Assembly (NCBI GenBank): GCA_016714165.1
Contig: JADJNU010000001.1
Coordinates: 1,674,001 to 1,738,000 of the forward strand
DNA length: 64,000 nt
Direction of reading: 5' to 3'
DNA from: Bdellovibrionales bacterium
GTDB taxonomy: Bacteria; Bdellovibrionota; Bdellovibrionia; Bdellovibrionales; UBA1609
In this document: one piece after another, positions 47,114 to 55,937 of the stretch
Position numbering within the stretch: position 1 is the first letter of the stretch
Layout of the letters: each line of letters starts with the position of its first letter
The notes under the pieces: generated by a model
The model's input: the letters and a program-made list of their open reading frames with translations, nothing else
Told to the model about the DNA's origin: nothing
The model's database searches: none
Made by a program: the position numbers and the translations under genes

Positions 47114-47938
47114 CTATTTCAGCACAACTGGGTCTTTGACAATTTCAACATGCCTCACAAATTCGCTGACTTCAAAATCGGAGGGCCGATAGGCATTTCG
47201 ATTGATCACCCGAAAAGCAATCGGATACCTACCCAAGTCTGCTCTGACATCTAATTTGACTTCTAAGGATGTGAGTCGTGCCGAGGGAAGGGTAGGCGTA
47301 GGATCATTCGGTGGAGTCTCCTGCGATTTCGGCGGCTGCCAAGTCATGGTGCACTGGTATCTCCAGCTTTTATCTCTCACACACTTGCATTCAGCTGTCC
47401 CAGGCATCAGCGGATGACAATTTTCCTTGATCTCCACGGGATCAAGAACTCCATCTCCTTCGGGCTGCGCCCGAAAGCCAAGTGCCCCTATCGGAGCATA
47501 GACATCGAAGTTAATCACCGTTCGCTCGTTTTCTTTAACCTGCAAAATTGCATCTGGCCAAGTCGTGAGGGCCCTTGGGACTTTTGAAATAATAGGTAAT
47601 GATACAAGGCGCGGTTTACTCGGCACGCCGCCCTCCGCAGATGGACGACCAAATCGAGAAGTGGCGATGAGACCAAAGCTAAAGAGATCTCGTCCCCCCG
47701 TTAGCTCCTTATCTCTTGCGTCTACAATTAAGCTATAAATCCAAACATTGGGATCATATTTTGGGTCCTTAGGGTCCATCCGAACTGGGTTTGGTTTCGA
47801 TGTTGTTGAATTGGCCAGTCTTATCAAAGATGATCCGTCTCGCAATGTATTTTCAATTTGCACAAAAGTGAGATGAGGCTCTCGAAAGATGAACAAAGTA
47901 CCATCACTCGAATCGAGATCGCGCACAGTGACCGTCAT
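47114..47938 (-). CDS. C-terminal part of a split lipoprotein of the gliding operon
   Basis: A 274-residue frame whose nominal ATG overlaps the previous stop (ATGA). It has no signal peptide. Its first residues (TVTVRDLDSSDGTLFIF) read as the direct continuation of VEVIEGTMQK at the end of the preceding lipoprotein, forming an Ig/cadherin-like repeat. The domain is beta-rich with a Cys cluster around AECKCVRD. An additional A in the five-A run at the junction would join the two frames into one protein of about 450 residues. Either the gene is broken, or slippage at the A-run makes the full protein, or the base is a sequencing omission. Confidence 0.6.
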   Translation of the reverse strand: MTVTVRDLDSSDGTLFIFREPHLTFVQIENTLRDGSSLIRLANSTTSKPNPVRMDPKDPKYDPNVWIYSLIVDARDKELTGGRDLFSFGLIATSRFGRPSAEGGVPSKPRLVSLPIISKVPRALTTWPDAILQVKENERTVINFDVYAPIGALGFRAQPEGDGVLDPVEIKENCHPLMPGTAECKCVRDKSWRYQCTMTWQPPKSQETPPNDPTPTLPSARLTSLEVKLDVRADLGRYPIAFRVINRNAYRPSDFEVSEFVRHVEIVKDPVVLK

Positions 47939-48465
47939 TTTTGCATTGTCCCTTCGATCACCTCCACTGGAGTATCTACCGAGATGATCTCCGGGCGTTC
48001 CACATTTCTCTGAACGAACAGGGGTATCTTGCGTATCATCGACAGGACTGGAGATCTCAGCGTGCTGATTTGTACCACCAGTTCATATATTGACATGTAG
48101 TCATTCCCAATCACAACATCCGCCTCAGGCGTCCAGACCATTATTCCAGTACCCTGATCGTAGCTTGCCCCTTTGGGGAGATTTTTGATTTCAATCTCAA
48201 AGGTTTCATTTGGAAATCCAAGGATAGTGCCACTGATTTTCAAAACACCTTCCTGATTCTCTACAAAATTTGGAATTTCTGGCTCTATCTCAAGCCTCAT
48301 GGCCTCACGAGAAATAGGGTTTCGATCCTCTCTTGGTTTATCGCTTGGTGGAATGCCTTGCCTCACATTTTCAGGTTGCTTTGCAAGCGGATCTTGAGTC
48401 GTTCCTCCGCTGCAGCCAAAAAGAAAAAATACAATGCTGAAACTGAACAATATCACTCTCTGCAT
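47935..48465 (-). CDS. N-terminal part of a split lipoprotein of the gliding operon
   Basis: 176 residues from ATG 48465 (AAGAGG six bases upstream): a lipoprotein signal peptide ending LFGC, then a Pro-rich linker and one or two Ig-like beta domains (EGVLKISGTILGFPNETFEI, GIMVWTPEADVVIGNDY). Ends EVIEGTMQK. The next frame continues the same fold, so the two are probably one gene. It lies 16 bases after the AgmX-like gene. No Myxococcus counterpart is assigned. Confidence 0.6.
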   Translation of the reverse strand: MQRVILFSFSIVFFLFGCSGGTTQDPLAKQPENVRQGIPPSDKPREDRNPISREAMRLEIEPEIPNFVENQEGVLKISGTILGFPNETFEIEIKNLPKGASYDQGTGIMVWTPEADVVIGNDYMSIYELVVQISTLRSPVLSMIRKIPLFVQRNVERPEIISVDTPVEVIEGTMQK

Positions 48466-48481
48466 AACCATCCTCTTGAAC

Positions 48482-49777
48482 TCAGCCCTGGCCGGTCCTA
48501 CGCAATAGGAAGGGGTATGATACTTTGACCTCAACTCCCCCCTCGGGTAACGGAAATTTCCATGTTTTCAAACGAAGCAGAATGCAATCTTCAACGATCT
48601 TTGAATTGAGCGATGTGCTCCCTATGTCCGCGATTTTTACCAAACCACTTGTTCCAATAATGAAATTTATGGCCACTCTTCCCGAAAGCTTTGGATCACC
48701 CTGCAATCCCTGCTCGTAACAAAATCGGACTTGTCCCATATTTTTTTGAATCACCGCCGAGATCATCTCACTATCGAGACCGCCTTGAATGATTGCCTCT
48801 CTTCCCAAAGGAACAGGAGCGCCTCCGGCCGAACCGATCATGGTATTTTGTCCATATCCGTCTTTGCCTCCGCCTTTACCTTTGGTTCCATAACTACTGG
48901 TCCCATCTCCGTTCGCTCCATAGAGAGCGATTTGGCCCCCTCCGTCTTGACCTCCACCCTTGCCGGTCGAGCCGATCCCATCGGTCCCGATGCCTCCCGA
49001 GCCATAAATATTTCCTCCACCACCTAGAGGTGCCGACAAAATCCCTCGACCATAGAGTGTTGTCTGAACTCCTCCACTGCTCGCCGTTCCTCCCCCTCGC
49101 CCTGGGCCCGGAGAGGTTTTGATAGCCCCCAAGTTCACTCCACCAAACTGCTTTTGACCTGTGCCTGTCAAAGTTCCCAATACTCCGAGAGCACCCATAC
49201 GCTTGATCCCACCACCGCTCCCGCCTCCACCTATGAGAGGCCCGCCTGAAGATTTCCCAAATGAATGCGGCAAGGCTTGTCTCGGTGATACCACCAGAGG
49301 TTTAGCAGGCTCTGGCTGTTCCACCACTTGAGGTTTCTCTTTGATTAGTTTGACGACATGTTCCACTGTTGGCGCCTCAGCTGGTTGAGGAATCTCCCGA
49401 GGCATTGATAACGACAAAAAAATCAATCCACCAATACCGACTGTCGACATTGCAAGACTCCGCCACCAGTGTCGACTTCCATCCTCCTCGACTATTTTGA
49501 TATTTGATTCATGGCTGGATACATGAGGAACGAGTGCCAAGCGACCAATTCCTTCTATCTCAATCGGTGTCTGTTCAAGCTGAGTGCGAGAAAATTCATC
49601 ACGGATAATTGTATATTCGATGCCTTCCTGATCTAGCCACCTTAGATCTGGATGGATTTCAATGCGGTTGGTATCGTGCCGAAAAACGAGAACAGCTGAT
49701 TCACTCTCCCAGTCAAGAGTTCGAACAACTCGACCCATTTCATTCTCTAAAATCAACCGCCGATAAGTTTCCTGCAT
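48482..49777 (-). CDS. AgmX/GltJ-like protein with TonB-type C-terminal domain
   Basis: 431 residues in four parts: a cytoplasmic N-terminal domain of about 130 residues; a single membrane segment (AMSTVGIGGLIFLSLSM); a periplasmic Pro- then Gly-rich linker (SGGGIKRMGALGVLGTLTG, with repeated GKGGG, GQDGGG); and the AgmX/PglI C-terminal domain (VIQKNMGQVRFCYEQGL, KLSGRVAINFII, LKTWKFPLPEGG), a TonB-like fold. GltG and GltJ of Myxococcus share this plan and couple the inner-membrane proton-driven motor to periplasmic and outer-membrane parts. ATG 49777 has GGAG 5 bases upstream; the frame is open to 49831 without family support. Confidence 0.82.
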   Translation of the reverse strand: MQETYRRLILENEMGRVVRTLDWESESAVLVFRHDTNRIEIHPDLRWLDQEGIEYTIIRDEFSRTQLEQTPIEIEGIGRLALVPHVSSHESNIKIVEEDGSRHWWRSLAMSTVGIGGLIFLSLSMPREIPQPAEAPTVEHVVKLIKEKPQVVEQPEPAKPLVVSPRQALPHSFGKSSGGPLIGGGGSGGGIKRMGALGVLGTLTGTGQKQFGGVNLGAIKTSPGPGRGGGTASSGGVQTTLYGRGILSAPLGGGGNIYGSGGIGTDGIGSTGKGGGQDGGGQIALYGANGDGTSSYGTKGKGGGKDGYGQNTMIGSAGGAPVPLGREAIIQGGLDSEMISAVIQKNMGQVRFCYEQGLQGDPKLSGRVAINFIIGTSGLVKIADIGSTSLNSKIVEDCILLRLKTWKFPLPEGGVEVKVSYPFLLRRTGQG

Positions 49778-49840
49778 CACATCTCCAAAACCTAAAGATT
49801 TAAACCTTTGTGTCGCTACACATCTGATCAAAAAATGCCA

Positions 49841-50161
49841 CTAATAACGGCTTGCACTCCTCTTGATTCTATCCTTGAAATCCTTGCGTATCACCAATAG
49901 TGAATCCAAGACTTTATCTTCCTCCACCGTCGCAACAGCTTCATCTGAAAAATGATATGTTCCCTGTACCAATAAGTCTTCAAAACTAAGACTTGTTGAT
50001 AATTTATCCGAATTTTTATTGCCTTCCTGCTTTTCAATTTTCCTTACTTTCTCATCTTTCACTTTTGCTTCCATACCAACAGACGAGAGCTGACCACATG
50101 CGAACCCAATCATGAATAGAAAAACAAAAATCAGTCGTCCCCTCAAGAAAATTTGTCCCAT
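49841..50161 (-). CDS. Small lipoprotein or exported protein of the gliding operon
   Basis: 106 residues. A hydrophobic N-terminus ends in GFACGQ, a possible lipobox. A Lys/Glu-rich stretch (KDEKVRKIEKQEGNKN) and a C-terminal part with FEDLLVQGTYHF follow. It lies between the large TPR gene (whose stop overlaps the alternative GTG start at 50167) and the AgmX-like gene. No family is recognised; the operon context suggests a small subunit of the gliding complex. Confidence 0.6.
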   Translation of the reverse strand: MGQIFLRGRLIFVFLFMIGFACGQLSSVGMEAKVKDEKVRKIEKQEGNKNSDKLSTSLSFEDLLVQGTYHFSDEAVATVEEDKVLDSLLVIRKDFKDRIKRSASRY

Positions 50162-50163
50162 CC

Positions 50164-53100
50164 TCACTCCCTCTTTGTAGACACCTGTGGCGAATCCGAA
50201 AGCTGGGCCAGGCGCCTCTCCAAATATCCGACCATTTCTTCCTTTCCCATCTTTCTTTCTAGAACAAGCAGCTTTTCAAGTGGATCACGATCAAACGGAT
50301 TGTCTCTCACCAAGCTTCTCGCCCCCTCCAGTTCCACCAAAGATGGCAATGCAACTTTATTTGGATTCGGTAGCGACGTGTATAGTTCCTCCAGAGACTT
50401 CTTCATTGAATCAGGTGCCACGGCAGCCACCATTTTTAGTTCCGACAAATATCTGTCTCTCTGAATTCCTACCTGACTCGACAATTTTTCTCGAAATCCT
50501 GCAAGTAAATCTTCATGACTCCAAAATTCCGCAAACTTTGTGGTCAATTCAGATCCTCTGATTTGATGAGGAGCTGCCTGTTGAGAAAGTAATTGCAAAT
50601 ACTCTGTCTGCTGTTGCTCATTCATTCCAGACGGAACCGGAAGAGCCAGAATATCTGAATAGATTCGATTTGATTCTTGACCTAACAAACCAACTGTCAA
50701 CATCTGGCTGGTCCAATCTTCCTTGGCCATTGCCTCCTTCAACATAACTTCTAACTTATTTAACATCGCCATGCGATCTTTTAGGGTACGTGCAAGAACT
50801 GCGTCGTTCTTGAAGCTGAGCGAATGAAGCTGAATTTTATCCTTTATGGCATTGTATCGTGCAAGATAGTCTTCGCGCCAAATAGACTTAGCTGATTCCG
50901 TTTTTGATAACACATCACCCGACAGACGCTTCAGAGCCCCAAGACGATCACCAAACTTAACATAAATCTCGTACTGTAGCTGCGCATAGGCCTCACTATC
51001 TGCTTTCAATATTGGTGCAAATTCATCAAATACCTTCTGCGAATAATTTGATTCCCTCACCAACCTAACAGCGAGACCAAATCGCCTCGCCGGGTCCTTT
51101 GTCAGATGTAAAAACTCCTGATAATAAGGTTTTGATTCGACTCCAACAAGATCAGCATACATCGCCAACTTTAGAAATTGCTCTTCTAAATTCTCCGAGC
51201 TCTTCATCTTTTCAGAAACCTTCAGTGCAGTCTTAAAATCAAGTTTAAGTTCGGCAAGCCAAGCTTGACTTGCCAAAGCCACCTGAAGGTCCTTTTCGTT
51301 GATCGATTTGATGGAAATTAGCTTTTCGATAGCAGCAGAAATCTGAGAAAGATCTCGCAATTTCTCAGCGTAGATCAATTTGGTTTTGTAATATGAAATC
51401 AATTCAGGATCTTTGGCTCCTTGGATTTTGAAGCGGTCAAGAATTCTCCAAGCTTTTTGTATCTTATTTAAATCGACCAACCGATCCGACTCTGCCACGG
51501 CCTGGTTGAGCACTGATCGCCGTGCCAAATCTTCGTATTCGTTCGCTTTGTCTTTAAATATTTTGGAGAATTCCAACGCCCATTTCTCTACCTCTCCATC
51601 TCTTTTTAAAATAACGAGAGAATCCATCGCAAGGTCAGCAGCCTGAATTTTTATTTCTAATGACTGATTTTCAGGCATCAGCGCAACATCGTGCAAGGCG
51701 AGGGCAGCATTTGTATAGTCCGCCTTTTTATACAAACGATGAGCTTTATGATAGCTAACTTCTACCCACTTGCTCCGTTCCTTACTTTTACGGACATAGT
51801 TGTCAAAAGAATAATCAAGAAGTTCGTCGCTTCCTGACTTCTCTCCAACTTCGATTTGACTCAAAAGTAATTTTTCATAACTTGGCATCTCAGTCATGTA
51901 GTTAGGCTCTGTCGTTAACCGAAGCATAGCTGCGCGATCAAAAAAATTCATCGCCTTTTTCCAATCTTTTCTCTGTTGGGCAAGCAGGGCCGCCCACACC
52001 ACCATATCAAGGTCACTATTGAAGACCTCCAAATATTTTTCGTAGGCCGTTAATAAATCAGAGCCCGGATTGATTTTTTCCTCGCGATTCCAGTCAACCA
52101 CATAGTTCTTAGTTCTCTGTTTGAGTTCTTTGCAACTGCCATCGACGCAGTTTCCAATCTGCCTCCAAAGGTTCATCGCCTTTTCGAATTGCTGTATCGA
52201 TTCATCTCTGTGATTTTGAATTGATTCCAACTGTGCCAAACGAACATGGCCCTCTAAGCGCTTCACAGGATCCGACTGCTTATTCAAAAGAAATTTCCAA
52301 ACACCGGCACTTTGACTCGCCTGTCCCAACCTTTCCAACTCGTTGGCGAGAAAAGTGACATTTTCAACTCGCGCGCTCTCGGGGCTTTGATTGTAAATCA
52401 TCTCAATGTCAGCCATCGTCGTCCCCTTGCGGGAAACAAAGGTCGCTAAATCTCTCGAAACCTCCTCTTGAAATTGCTTATCGATGGAGATGATTCCGTC
52501 CTTTCTTGATTCCGACCGAGTCAGTAAATTAGGTGACTGTAATATGTCCTCTAGAATTTTCTTCGCGGTATCAAGCTCGCCCATATTGAAATGACACCAT
52601 GCTTGTCGATACCTGACATATCCTCGATTTGCGAAGTCCTTGAAATTCAGGGCTTCCTCGTAATACTTGAGTGCCTCTTTGAACTGACGTCTTCTGTACA
52701 TCAAATCTCCCTGAGAATTCTGGGCCTCCGCCAAGATTTCAGGATTTTTGTCCGTCTCAATGATCTTTCGATAGAGATCGAATGCCTTATTGGATTCCCC
52801 GTTTAACTCGTAAAGGTGACCCATTTGTGATAAAACTCTGCTCCGTCTGTCCTCCGAAAGTTTATTTACAACCTCAGAATAATAGCCGATGGCCCTCTCT
52901 CTCTCCCGATTTCCCGAACCGCAATCTGTACAGCCCTTGGCTGCTTCCTCATTTGACAAATGACGGGCCTTTTCTGCCAAGAGATCAGCCAAACGCAAAG
53001 TTACTGGAATCTTTGACTCGTCTTCTGGAGGAAGATTGAGATACACCTTTTCAAATTTCCCAATAAGAAGATCTGTCGTTCCAGAATCTTGTGCCTTCGA

Positions 53101-53253
53101 CTTGTACTCAGAGGAAGGTGCCAGCGTGGACGCAGCACTTGGAACAACAGAAATTGATCGATCTGAGGCCATAGCGGATATTGACAGAGAAAAAAGATGA
53201 AATCCCAGAGCGACTGTCGTCACAATATGAATATTCAACACACCCAACCCCAT
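50164..53253 (-). CDS. Large TPR-repeat exported protein of the gliding operon (AgmU/GltD- or GltI-like)
   Basis: 1029 residues with a signal peptide (TTVALGFHLFSLSISAMA) and tetratricopeptide-like helices throughout: AIGYYSEVVNKLSEDRR, GHLYELNGESNKAFDLYRKI, ALKYYEEALNFKDF, and AWCHFNMGELDTAKKILEDI. A CTDCGSG pair of Cys lies near residue 106. In Myxococcus, large periplasmic TPR proteins (AgmU/GltD, GltI) connect the motor to outer-membrane parts. Which of these it matches cannot be settled here. It follows the second TolR-like gene with a 5-base gap. Confidence 0.75.
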   Translation of the reverse strand: MGLGVLNIHIVTTVALGFHLFSLSISAMASDRSISVVPSAASTLAPSSEYKSKAQDSGTTDLLIGKFEKVYLNLPPEDESKIPVTLRLADLLAEKARHLSNEEAAKGCTDCGSGNRERERAIGYYSEVVNKLSEDRRSRVLSQMGHLYELNGESNKAFDLYRKIIETDKNPEILAEAQNSQGDLMYRRRQFKEALKYYEEALNFKDFANRGYVRYRQAWCHFNMGELDTAKKILEDILQSPNLLTRSESRKDGIISIDKQFQEEVSRDLATFVSRKGTTMADIEMIYNQSPESARVENVTFLANELERLGQASQSAGVWKFLLNKQSDPVKRLEGHVRLAQLESIQNHRDESIQQFEKAMNLWRQIGNCVDGSCKELKQRTKNYVVDWNREEKINPGSDLLTAYEKYLEVFNSDLDMVVWAALLAQQRKDWKKAMNFFDRAAMLRLTTEPNYMTEMPSYEKLLLSQIEVGEKSGSDELLDYSFDNYVRKSKERSKWVEVSYHKAHRLYKKADYTNAALALHDVALMPENQSLEIKIQAADLAMDSLVILKRDGEVEKWALEFSKIFKDKANEYEDLARRSVLNQAVAESDRLVDLNKIQKAWRILDRFKIQGAKDPELISYYKTKLIYAEKLRDLSQISAAIEKLISIKSINEKDLQVALASQAWLAELKLDFKTALKVSEKMKSSENLEEQFLKLAMYADLVGVESKPYYQEFLHLTKDPARRFGLAVRLVRESNYSQKVFDEFAPILKADSEAYAQLQYEIYVKFGDRLGALKRLSGDVLSKTESAKSIWREDYLARYNAIKDKIQLHSLSFKNDAVLARTLKDRMAMLNKLEVMLKEAMAKEDWTSQMLTVGLLGQESNRIYSDILALPVPSGMNEQQQTEYLQLLSQQAAPHQIRGSELTTKFAEFWSHEDLLAGFREKLSSQVGIQRDRYLSELKMVAAVAPDSMKKSLEELYTSLPNPNKVALPSLVELEGARSLVRDNPFDRDPLEKLLVLERKMGKEEMVGYLERRLAQLSDSPQVSTKRE

Positions 53254-53258
53254 TTCAG

Positions 53259-53756
53259 CTATTTAGCTAGTACAGCAAATCTCACTTCGCCAAATCCGGA
53301 CTGAGCTCCAGCCAAAATAATCTGACTCAACTCATGATATGGTACGCGACGATCCGCTTGAACGGTCAGGGATGGCTCAACATTTTGATCATTTCCGGAT
53401 GAAGCGAAAACTTGCTTTCGAATTCCAATGAGAATTTTTATCAAGTTTTTGATGGTCACCTCTTTGTCCTCAACAAATATCTTTCCAGAATCTAACTTAA
53501 TCAGCGTTGTTCTCTTTAGTTCATCGGAAAGGCTTGCGGGCGGCAGCTCCATGTTTTTTGATAAACTGAGAACCTCACCTGACTTCGAGAAGCTAGCCAA
53601 TAAGAAAATCACCAGAATTGAGAAGGCGTCGACAAGTGAGGTAATCATGAGGCCCGCAACTAAACTTTTTCGATTCTTGCCCTCTTTGGGAGAAATATTG
53701 GAGGCCGCTCTAATCGGGCTCGACATTGCTGTTTGCTGGATCACACTTCGAACCAT
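53259..53756 (-). CDS. ExbD/TolR-family protein 2 (AglS/AglQ-like)
   Basis: A 165-residue protein: a cytoplasmic N-terminus, one membrane segment (LMITSLVDAFSILVIFLLASF) carrying the conserved Asp of TolR/ExbD (LVDAF), and a periplasmic domain with KIFVEDKEVTIKNL and LTVQADRRVPYHELSQII. It forms the proton-conducting stator with the TolQ-like protein. ATG 53756 has GGAGG 7 bases upstream. A second TolR paralogue precedes it, matching the AglR-AglQ-AglS motor of gliding bacteria. Confidence 0.88.
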   Translation of the reverse strand: MVRSVIQQTAMSSPIRAASNISPKEGKNRKSLVAGLMITSLVDAFSILVIFLLASFSKSGEVLSLSKNMELPPASLSDELKRTTLIKLDSGKIFVEDKEVTIKNLIKILIGIRKQVFASSGNDQNVEPSLTVQADRRVPYHELSQIILAGAQSGFGEVRFAVLAK

Positions 53757-53776
53757 TGCTTCGCCTCCATTTTCCC

Positions 53777-54232
53777 TCAAAGAGGAGCTATACCTAAATC
53801 AACCAAACCCACCTTCTTGCAGAGATCCATTAGAGCTATGATTTGCTCAAAAACAGAATTGACCCTGGGTTGAATCAGCACCGTTTTCAGCTCCGGAACA
53901 ACGTCCTTCAGAATGCCCAATTGGCGCTCAACTGCCTCGAGGTTTAAAAAGCCGTCTATCCCCTCAACACGTGTTTTCTCAAATTTCCCTGACACCTTCC
54001 CCGCGTCCTTGAGAAGAAAAGTTAATCCACCATCCTCTTCCATGTGCGCCCAAACAACTGGAACCTTCTTCGTTTCGGCCAATGACTGACCGCCAATGGC
54101 ATGCTTAACATTCATGGAACCAATGTTTATCAGAGTGGCCGAGAGCAAGAGCGAGCAAATCAAAGCGGATAAGAGCGAGATAAAGGGAATCAGATTTAAC
54201 TCAAAATCAAGATCCTTCTTGTCCCTGGCCAT
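53777..54232 (-). CDS. ExbD/TolR-family protein 1 (AglQ/AglS-like)
   Basis: 151 residues. The N-terminal membrane segment LNLIPFISLLSALICSLLLS follows DLDFELN. The position of the essential Asp of TolR is occupied here by Ser/Ala (FISLLSAL), unlike its paralogue, so this subunit may be structural and not proton-carrying. The periplasmic part has VWAHMEEDGGLTF and LKTVLIQPRVNSVFEQII. It is downstream of the TolQ-like gene by 54 bases and is followed by the second TolR-like gene after 20 bases. Confidence 0.82.
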   Translation of the reverse strand: MARDKKDLDFELNLIPFISLLSALICSLLLSATLINIGSMNVKHAIGGQSLAETKKVPVVWAHMEEDGGLTFLLKDAGKVSGKFEKTRVEGIDGFLNLEAVERQLGILKDVVPELKTVLIQPRVNSVFEQIIALMDLCKKVGLVDLGIAPL

Positions 54233-54286
54233 GCTAAATCCCCCGACAAACGCGAATATTAAGATGAATATCCAAATTCCAAAAAA

Positions 54287-55012
54287 CTAAGCGTCGATTG
54301 TGTTGTCGACAATCTTCTCAGTTGCTGAGCGATGTTTGGTCCGTGTGGCCGTTCTGCGCACTTCCACAGGTTCATAAGCAAAGCTCAGCCAATTGTAGAT
54401 TTTAAGACCCGCCTGATTTAAATCTTCGCTCAAAGCACTGGCTCGATTTGATAAAATTGCGTACATGATCAAAGTTGGAATTGCCATCACGAGTCCATAG
54501 GCAGTCGCATTCATCGCCTCTGAAATTCCAGAAGAGAGAACTGCTGTCTTTTCTGGACCAGCCTTGTCGCCCACTGCAGAAAAGGAAGTTATCATCCCCG
54601 TAACCGTCCCCAAAAGTCCTGTGAGCGTGCCCACATTTGCCAACATCGGAAGAAAGGAGGTCCGCTTCTCAATCCGAGCGTTCTCTGCTAATAGCGCCTC
54701 GTCCATCTTTCCCTGAATCTCATCCCTGCCTCCGAGATTCATTGCAGCCTGAAGCCCATTCAGCACAGCTCCCGCCAAAGGCTGTTGGGCCAGCTCCCTC
54801 TCGGCCAACTGACATGCCTCACTGAGCTGACCTCGCCGAATCAGGGATTCAAATCCAGCTGCAAAAGCCCTCTGGTTGCTCTTTCTTCGAAAATAGAGAT
54901 AGCTCACTCGCTCAATGATAATCGCGGTCGCAGCCACTTGAACCGCCAAAATCAGCCACATCCAAGTGCCGCCCTGTACAAATGCTTCTGAAATACCTGC
55001 AAAGAATTTCAT
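54287..55012 (-). CDS. MotA/TolQ/ExbB-family proton channel (AglR-like)
   Basis: A 241-residue three-span membrane protein. The first span is MWLILAVQVAATAIIIERV. The conserved core LPMLANVGTLTGLLGTVTGMITSF and SSGISEAMNATAYGLVMAIPTLIMY contain the Thr and Gly residues of TolQ/ExbB. With two TolR-like subunits it should form the proton-driven motor of gliding. ATG 55012 has GGGAG upstream. It is the first gene of the leftward operon, so the promoter should lie between 55013 and about 55200. Confidence 0.88.
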   Translation of the reverse strand: MKFFAGISEAFVQGGTWMWLILAVQVAATAIIIERVSYLYFRRKSNQRAFAAGFESLIRRGQLSEACQLAERELAQQPLAGAVLNGLQAAMNLGGRDEIQGKMDEALLAENARIEKRTSFLPMLANVGTLTGLLGTVTGMITSFSAVGDKAGPEKTAVLSSGISEAMNATAYGLVMAIPTLIMYAILSNRASALSEDLNQAGLKIYNWLSFAYEPVEVRRTATRTKHRSATEKIVDNTIDA

Positions 55013-55397
55013 CGCCACTCCCCAAACAAGTTTAATGTTTATGATCTGTGGCTGTGCTCCCTAAGATCGCACAAATCTCCCCCCTCAAACCCAGTTCCCA
55101 CAGGCCCCCATTTGTTCAATTATGGGTATTGAATTTTTTTCTCGTCAAGGTCTTGTTGAGAAATGTACTGCGTCTTAAAAAATAAGCTTCACAATCAGTT
55201 CATTTTTTTTAATCAGCATTTTTTAAACGCACGGCGTTTATTCATGTAAGAAAGGATAGGTCATCACATCCGTAGAGGAACGGGATAGACAGATTTGTCC
55301 CAGTATTAATATCACTATTCGGTATTTATTTTTCAGTACTTAGAATCGGTCCCCTTTAGCGGCAGACCGATCGAGTGAGACCCAAACAAAAAGTCTG
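55013..55397. other. Spacer between the ribosomal operon and the gliding operon
   Basis: About 385 AT-rich bases with no gene. It should contain the end of the ribosomal transcript and the promoter of the gliding operon. A weak inverted repeat is listed separately; promoter boxes were not assigned. Confidence 0.5.
55345..55371 (-). terminator. Possible terminator of the ribosomal operon
   Basis: ATCGGTC and GACCGAT form a 7-bp inverted repeat with a 13-base loop, 27 bases after the rplQ stop on the minus strand. No good U-run follows, so efficiency is doubtful. Confidence 0.35.
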
Positions 55398-55901
55398 TTA
55401 GAGGCCCCGATTCACTCGCCTTGCAGTTCCTTGAAGCCTTCGGCTCACTTTTCTCGCCTTCTTTACCGACTTCGCAACCCGTCTTGAGCGCTCTCTGCTA
55501 CCAGCATCACCCTTCACAACTTCAGCTGAAGTTGCCTCAGGAAGCTCGAAATCTACGAACTGAATATATGCCATTTCCGCCTTATCTCCAGCACGAGACC
55601 CTAACTTGATGATCCTCGTGTACCCTCCAGGCCGAGTCTTAAATCGAACTGACAGATCACCCACGATCGTCTTCACAGCCTCCTCATTAGGATAACGTGA
55701 TAGCAACAATCGCCGTGAATAAAGTGTGCCGCCCTTGCCTATCGTAATCGCCCTCTCGACGTGGCGCCGAAGTTCCTTTGCTTTTGGCAAGGTAGTCTTG
55801 ATCCTACCGTGTTTAACTAAACTCGAAACTAAACCTCTCAATAGTGCAATCCGAGGTCCTTGTTTACGCCCAAAAGTATGCTTATCAACATTATGTCTCA
55901 T
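55398..55901 (-). CDS. rplQ: 50S ribosomal protein L17
   Basis: 167 residues: MRHNVDKHTFGRKQGPRIAL start, LVKHGRIKTTLPKAKELRRH, and GGYTRIIKLGSRAGDKAEMA. It binds 23S rRNA near the exit tunnel. It is longer than usual (about 120-130) by a basic C-terminal tail (SRERSRRVAKSVKKARKVSR). Last gene of the ribosomal operon, 36 bases after rpoA. Confidence 0.97.
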   Translation of the reverse strand: MRHNVDKHTFGRKQGPRIALLRGLVSSLVKHGRIKTTLPKAKELRRHVERAITIGKGGTLYSRRLLLSRYPNEEAVKTIVGDLSVRFKTRPGGYTRIIKLGSRAGDKAEMAYIQFVDFELPEATSAEVVKGDAGSRERSRRVAKSVKKARKVSRRLQGTARRVNRGL

Positions 55902-55937
55902 CTCTTACTCCGAAAAAAATTTACCCCAGCCTTACAA

